Shown here: positions 5,181 through 6,028 of the stretch, one piece after another
Position numbering within the stretch: the stretch's first letter is position 1
How the letters are laid out: each line of letters starts with the position of its first letter
Assembly (NCBI GenBank): GCA_027073795.1
Contig: JALTEW010000401.1
Coordinates: 1-6,028 of the forward strand
DNA from: a bacterium
GTDB taxonomy: Bacteria; Desulfobacterota; S145-22
Reading direction: 5' to 3'
DNA: 6,028 nucleotides
Translations under genes and position numbers: made by a program
The notes under the pieces: model-generated
Told to the model about the DNA's origin: nothing
The model's database searches: none
Seen by the model: the letters and a program-made list of their open reading frames with translations, nothing else

Positions 5181-6028
5181 ATGAGTGGTGTGCTTATTAT
5201 CGGAAACGGCATCGCCGGTGCCACAGCGGCCTTCACCTTGAGGCAACTGGATACAGCAAAAAAAGTCACCGTGGTTACGGATGAAGAATACCCCCTCTAT
5301 ACGATTTGTGCCCTTCCGCACTTTCTCTGCGACGAACTTGAAAAAGAGGGGTTGATGATTAAGACACCCACAGACTACGAACAATCAGGCATTCACCTTC
5401 TTACCAAAAAGACAGTTAGCGCCATCGATCCCCAAAAAAAGAAGACCTATTTTACAGATGGAGATAGCCTCTCTTATGACACTCTTGTTCTGGCCACAGG
5501 GAGCTATCCATTACGGCTTCCTCTAGATGGCGTGGACCTTCCTGGTGTTTTTTTCTTGAAAAACCTTGACGATGCCAAAGCAATAGCCGGTCATCCCTGT
5601 GAAAAGGCGGTGGTCGTAGGGTCCGGCGCCGTGGGAATCGAAACAGCCCTTTCCCTAATGAAGAGAGGTGCTGAGGTTACCATCGTGGAGCTTTTAGATC
5701 GTATCCTACCCCGGGCATTGGATAAAAAACCTGCAGATGTTCTGGCAGGGATGCTGGAAAATGCGGGCATCCGTGTGTTGACATCTGAAAAACTTATGGC
5801 TATCAAGGGAGATAATCGGGTTGCAGGCGTCACGACAGACAAAAGAGAGATTCCCTGCGATTTGGTAGTCTTGGGCGCCGGGATGCGTCCGAATGTTTCC
5901 CTCGCAAAAGAGATGGGCTGTGAGATTGGAGAGACGGGTGGGGTCAAGGTAGATGAGTTTATGAAAACGAGTGTGAATGGCGTCTACGCCTGTGGTGACT
6001 GTGCTGAAACCATCGATATGTTCACGAA
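5181..6028 (+). CDS. FAD/NAD(P)-binding pyridine nucleotide oxidoreductase, N-terminal part (3' end outside window)
   Basis: My translation from the ATG at 5181 runs 282 codons to the window edge without a stop. It has an N-terminal FAD Rossmann motif GNGIAG (8-13), a LATGS (104-108), a central NAD(P)-binding motif GSGAVGIE (147-154) ending its second strand in VTIVE with Glu170, and the second FAD motif VYACGD (268-273). An acidic residue at that strand end usually favours NAD(H) over NADP(H). Cys43 in TICALPH lies where CoA-disulfide reductase/NADH oxidase-type enzymes carry their redox cysteine. Family members are typically 400-550 residues, so roughly 120 or more residues, including the dimerisation domain, are missing. 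The start is 3 bases after the ferredoxin stop, with AGGA at 5171-5174. By context it is the likely AorC-type subunit, exchanging electrons between the ferredoxins and NAD+. Alternatives are a rubredoxin reductase-like or CoA-disulfide reductase-like enzyme. Confidence 0.9.
   Translation, partial: MSGVLIIGNGIAGATAAFTLRQLDTAKKVTVVTDEEYPLYTICALPHFLCDELEKEGLMIKTPTDYEQSGIHLLTKKTVSAIDPQKKKTYFTDGDSLSYDTLVLATGSYPLRLPLDGVDLPGVFFLKNLDDAKAIAGHPCEKAVVVGSGAVGIETALSLMKRGAEVTIVELLDRILPRALDKKPADVLAGMLENAGIRVLTSEKLMAIKGDNRVAGVTTDKREIPCDLVVLGAGMRPNVSLAKEMGCEIGETGGVKVDEFMKTSVNGVYACGDCAETIDMFT

Noticed and set aside
5591..5947. 118-residue reverse-strand open frame near the right edge
   Set aside because: It is antisense to the NAD-binding domain of the flavoprotein, whose motifs are continuous. 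The Ser/Thr/Pro-rich translation is a shadow.
1..6028. Mobile elements, CRISPR arrays, tRNA or rRNA genes
   Set aside because: The window is filled almost completely by metabolic coding sequence. I found no transposase, array-like repeats, terminal inverted repeats or RNA-gene structure.

Overview
The window is one tightly packed run of seven same-strand genes (+), with both ends cut inside genes. No gap between genes exceeds 34 bases, so it reads as part of a single operon with no visible internal promoter or terminator. The content (a tungsten-type aldehyde:ferredoxin oxidoreductase, two polyferredoxins, a flavin pyridine-nucleotide oxidoreductase and an adenylate-forming acid ligase) indicates a strict or facultative anaerobe with ferredoxin-based metabolism. 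A sulfate-reducing or syntrophic Desulfobacterota-type bacterium is my best guess. That is an inference from gene content and general sequence style, as there is no rRNA or marker gene here.

Layout. 1-681: C-terminal part of an AMP-forming acyl/aryl-CoA ligase. 683-1912: a UPF0261/Tm-1-like protein. 1933-2196: an 87-residue zinc-ribbon protein of unknown function. 2231-4171: an aldehyde:ferredoxin oxidoreductase (AOR) of 646 residues with all expected cluster and pterin motifs. 4196-4696 and 4698-5177: two paralogous ferredoxins, each with 16 cysteines arranged for four [4Fe-4S] clusters. 5181-6028: the first 282 residues of an FAD/NAD(P)-binding oxidoreductase, open at the right edge.

How it may work. 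The last four genes look like a variant of the three-subunit AOR of Aromatoleum aromaticum (AorA polyferredoxin, AorB tungsten subunit, AorC FAD subunit), but with two AorA-like proteins and the order catalytic-Fd-Fd-FAD. Electrons from aldehyde oxidation at the tungsten site would pass through the ferredoxins to the flavoprotein and on to NAD+, or run in reverse for acid reduction. The ligase upstream could convert the acid product to a CoA thioester, giving an aldehyde to acid to acyl-CoA route, but the substrate cannot be read from sequence. The UPF0261 and zinc-ribbon proteins are the unexplained members. The most interesting points are the duplicated four-cluster ferredoxin, the small zinc-ribbon gene next to the AOR, and the Cys43 motif in the flavoprotein.
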